Positions 62,693-64,000 of a stretch of 64,000 nucleotides of DNA are shown piece after piece; position 1 is the first letter of the stretch; every line of letters starts with the position of its first letter. The stretch lies in NCBI RefSeq assembly GCF_026967985.1, contig NZ_JAPVBJ010000001.1, forward strand, positions 248,001 through 312,000, read 5' to 3'. Below the pieces are notes generated by a model. That model was not told the origin of the DNA. It searched no databases and saw only the letters and a program-made list of their open reading frames with translations. Source of the DNA: Modestobacter sp. VKM Ac-2984 (GTDB lineage: Bacteria > Actinomycetota > Actinomycetes > Mycobacteriales > Geodermatophilaceae). Both the position numbers and the translations under genes were made by a program.

Positions 62693-63826
62693 TCAGGGCG
62701 CGGGGTCGAGCACGTCGGCGAAGGTCGACGCGATCGTCGTCCAGGACCACCGCTGCTCCACCCACGCCCGGCCGGCCGCTCCCATCGCCCGTGCGCGTCC
62801 GGGGTCGGCCAGCACGTCGGTCAGCACGTCCGCGACCGCGGTGGGTGACCGCGGGTCCACGACGTGCCCGGTCACCCCGTCCTGGACGGTCTCCGGCGCC
62901 CCGCCCGAGGTGCCGGCGACGACCGGACGGCCACAGGCGGCCGCCTCCAGGAAGACCATGCCCAGCCCCTCGACGTCCAGCCCACCGCGCCGCGTGCGGC
63001 ACGGCATGGCGAACACGTCCCCGGCCGCGTAGTGCGCCGGCAGGTCCGCCGGTGCCACTCCCCCGGTCAGGACGACCGAACCGGCGAACCCCCGGGCTGC
63101 GACCGTGCGCCGCAGCGCCGGCTCCAGCGGGCCGCCGCCCACCAGCAGGAGCTTCGCCCGGGGGTGCCGGGCCAGCACCTGCGACCAGCCCTCGACCAGC
63201 ACGTCCTGCCCCTTGCGCGGCACCAGCCGGGACACGCAGACCACGACCGGGTCGGACCCGAGGCCGTACCGGGCGCGGACCGCCGTCCCGTCGGCGTCCG
63301 GGGTGAACCGGTCGACGTCGACCCCGGGTGAGAGCTGGACCAGCTGCGTGCGGTCCCCCAGCGCCGGGGCCAGCCGGCCGTGGGTGTACTCGCTGATGTA
63401 GGTGAGCACGTCCAGGCCGGCGGCGATGCGCTGCAGGAGCTGCCGGGCCGCGGGCAGCGCCACCCAGCCGGTCTCGTGGCCGTGTGTGGCCCCCACCAGC
63501 CGCTGGACCCCGGCCCGGCGCAGCGCCGGCGCCAGCAGGCCCAGGGGTGCTGCGGCACCGAAGAACGCCGTCCGGCACCCGTGCTCGCGGACCAGCCGGG
63601 CGGCCGTCCGGGCGGTCCTCGGCGTCGGCAGCAGCATGCCGGTGGGCGCCCGCACCACCGGGTAGGGCAGCGATGCGTCGTGCGCAGCCGAGCCGGGATG
63701 GTCCGAGGCCAGCACGACCAGCGACTCCGGTGGCCGGGTGGCCAGCAGGGCGGCGACGAAGGTCTGGATGCCGCCCTGCCGGGGCGGGAAGTCGTTGGTG
63801 ACGACCAGCGTCCGGCCCCCGCTCAC
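62693..63826 (-). CDS. GT4 glycosyltransferase, PimB-like
   Basis: 377 residues, GT-B fold. TLVVTNDFPPRQGGIQTFVAAL is the acceptor-domain N-terminus; VSRLVPRKGQDVLVEGW and LLLVGGGPLEPAL bind the nucleotide sugar; MPCRTRRGGLDVEGLGMVFLEAAACGRPVVAG carries the EX7E motif. By position (next to FadD15) and the N-terminal sequence it matches Rv2188c PimB', a GDP-mannose-dependent mannosyltransferase acting on phosphatidylinositol mannosides. GTG 63826 overlaps the stop of the upstream peptidase gene (GTGA). Substrate assignment is from synteny. Confidence 0.9.
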   Translation of the reverse strand: MSGGRTLVVTNDFPPRQGGIQTFVAALLATRPPESLVVLASDHPGSAAHDASLPYPVVRAPTGMLLPTPRTARTAARLVREHGCRTAFFGAAAPLGLLAPALRRAGVQRLVGATHGHETGWVALPAARQLLQRIAAGLDVLTYISEYTHGRLAPALGDRTQLVQLSPGVDVDRFTPDADGTAVRARYGLGSDPVVVCVSRLVPRKGQDVLVEGWSQVLARHPRAKLLLVGGGPLEPALRRTVAARGFAGSVVLTGGVAPADLPAHYAAGDVFAMPCRTRRGGLDVEGLGMVFLEAAACGRPVVAGTSGGAPETVQDGVTGHVVDPRSPTAVADVLTDVLADPGRARAMGAAGRAWVEQRWSWTTIASTFADVLDPAP

Positions 63827-64000
63827 CGGTCGCGCACCGCCACCCAGTCGGCGGCGAAGGCGATCCGCTGCGGCACCGTGGGGTGCGACCCGAAGGCCCA
63901 CTGCCAGATCGCGGGGGGATCGGGGTCGTTGAGGTTGGCGCCCCCCAGGGCCTGCTGCACCGCCACGAAGGAGTCCGGGTCCTCGGTCAGGTCGAGCGCG
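63823..64000 (-). CDS. M48-family metallopeptidase, C-terminal fragment
   Basis: The window holds the last 58 codons. NLNDPDPPAIWQWAFGSHP and TVPQRIAFAADW are typical of the C-terminus of membrane-bound Ste24/HtpX-like M48 zinc peptidases, in which the ANLxDPxPP and SHP-xxxRI segments are conserved. The HExxH motif lies upstream, beyond the window end. The stop overlaps the PimB-like start. Seen directly: the terminal motif; inferred: the rest of the domain. Confidence 0.72.
   Translation of the reverse strand, partial: ALDLTEDPDSFVAVQQALGGANLNDPDPPAIWQWAFGSHPTVPQRIAFAADWVAVRDR

Overview
The window is 64 kb of very GC-rich DNA with tightly packed genes, many joined by 4-bp ATGA or GTGA stop/start overlaps. 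It is an actinobacterial chromosome. The gene order from pbpB/ftsI, rsmH and mraZ through metF, a prenyl synthase, an Rv2175c-like protein, a PknL-like kinase, class II DAHP synthase, an Rv2179c-like RNase, acyltransferase, ArsA-like ATPase, SRPBCC protein, FadD15-like ligase and PimB-like glycosyltransferase matches, from memory, the Mycobacterium tuberculosis Rv2163c-Rv2188c neighbourhood. Carotenoid genes, a chemoreceptor, SOS mutagenesis genes and an in-frame UAG at a redox-active Cys position point to Geodermatophilaceae (Blastococcus, Geodermatophilus or Modestobacter). The family assignment is an inference.

Layout. 1-4070 (minus): start of the division and cell-wall cluster (ftsI partial, ftsL-like, rsmH, mraZ), with an unusual repeat-rich gap between mraZ and rsmH and a three-copy MraZ box upstream of mraZ. 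4311-9116 (plus): MoxR ATPase, DUF58 protein and transglutaminase-like protein operon. 9195-12847: PRPP synthetase homologue, DUF3040 protein, SOS-controlled DinB, small membrane protein. 13233-15836 (plus): a small (DGGA)n repeat peptide, a JmjC-type Fe(II) oxygenase and a Suc_Fer-like iron-sulfur protein. 15852-18740 (minus): phosphodiesterase, methyltransferase, and a lower-GC TIR-domain gene that looks acquired. 18950-23546 (minus): SOS-boxed operon DUF6504 - HEPN - dnaE2.

23889-30007 (plus): YbaK-type deacylase, GNAT, then a translationally coupled set: carotenoid desaturase-like enzyme, CruF-like hydratase, GT2 glycosyltransferase, and a thioredoxin-fold protein whose first active-site residue is encoded by UAG. 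A hairpin with a GGUCC apical loop follows the UAG at SECIS distance, so I call this a UAG-encoded selenoprotein. This is the most striking item in the window. 30084-34341: adenosine kinase, CDP-alcohol phosphotransferase, lipase, MetF. 34510-38735: core carotenoid genes crtE-crtI-crtB (plus) converging on crtYc-crtYd (minus), with a 142-bp coding overlap.

38746-42437: Rv2175c-like DNA-binding protein and an FMN-dependent hydroxyacid oxidase diverging from a palindrome that spans both start codons, then a PASTA-containing Ser/Thr kinase. 42448-51193: endonuclease IV, secreted subtilase, gluconate-type permease, threonine aldolase with DAHP synthase, chemoreceptor. 51235-64000: membrane protein, PucR-type regulator, exoribonuclease, acyltransferase, hydrolase, TIGR00300 protein, ROK glucokinase, CxxC protein, degenerate ArsA-like ATPase, SRPBCC protein, acyl-CoA ligase, mannosyltransferase-like GT4 and the 3-prime end of an M48 peptidase gene. 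Strong hairpins separate most convergent pairs. No rRNA, tRNA, CRISPR array or insertion sequence was recognised.
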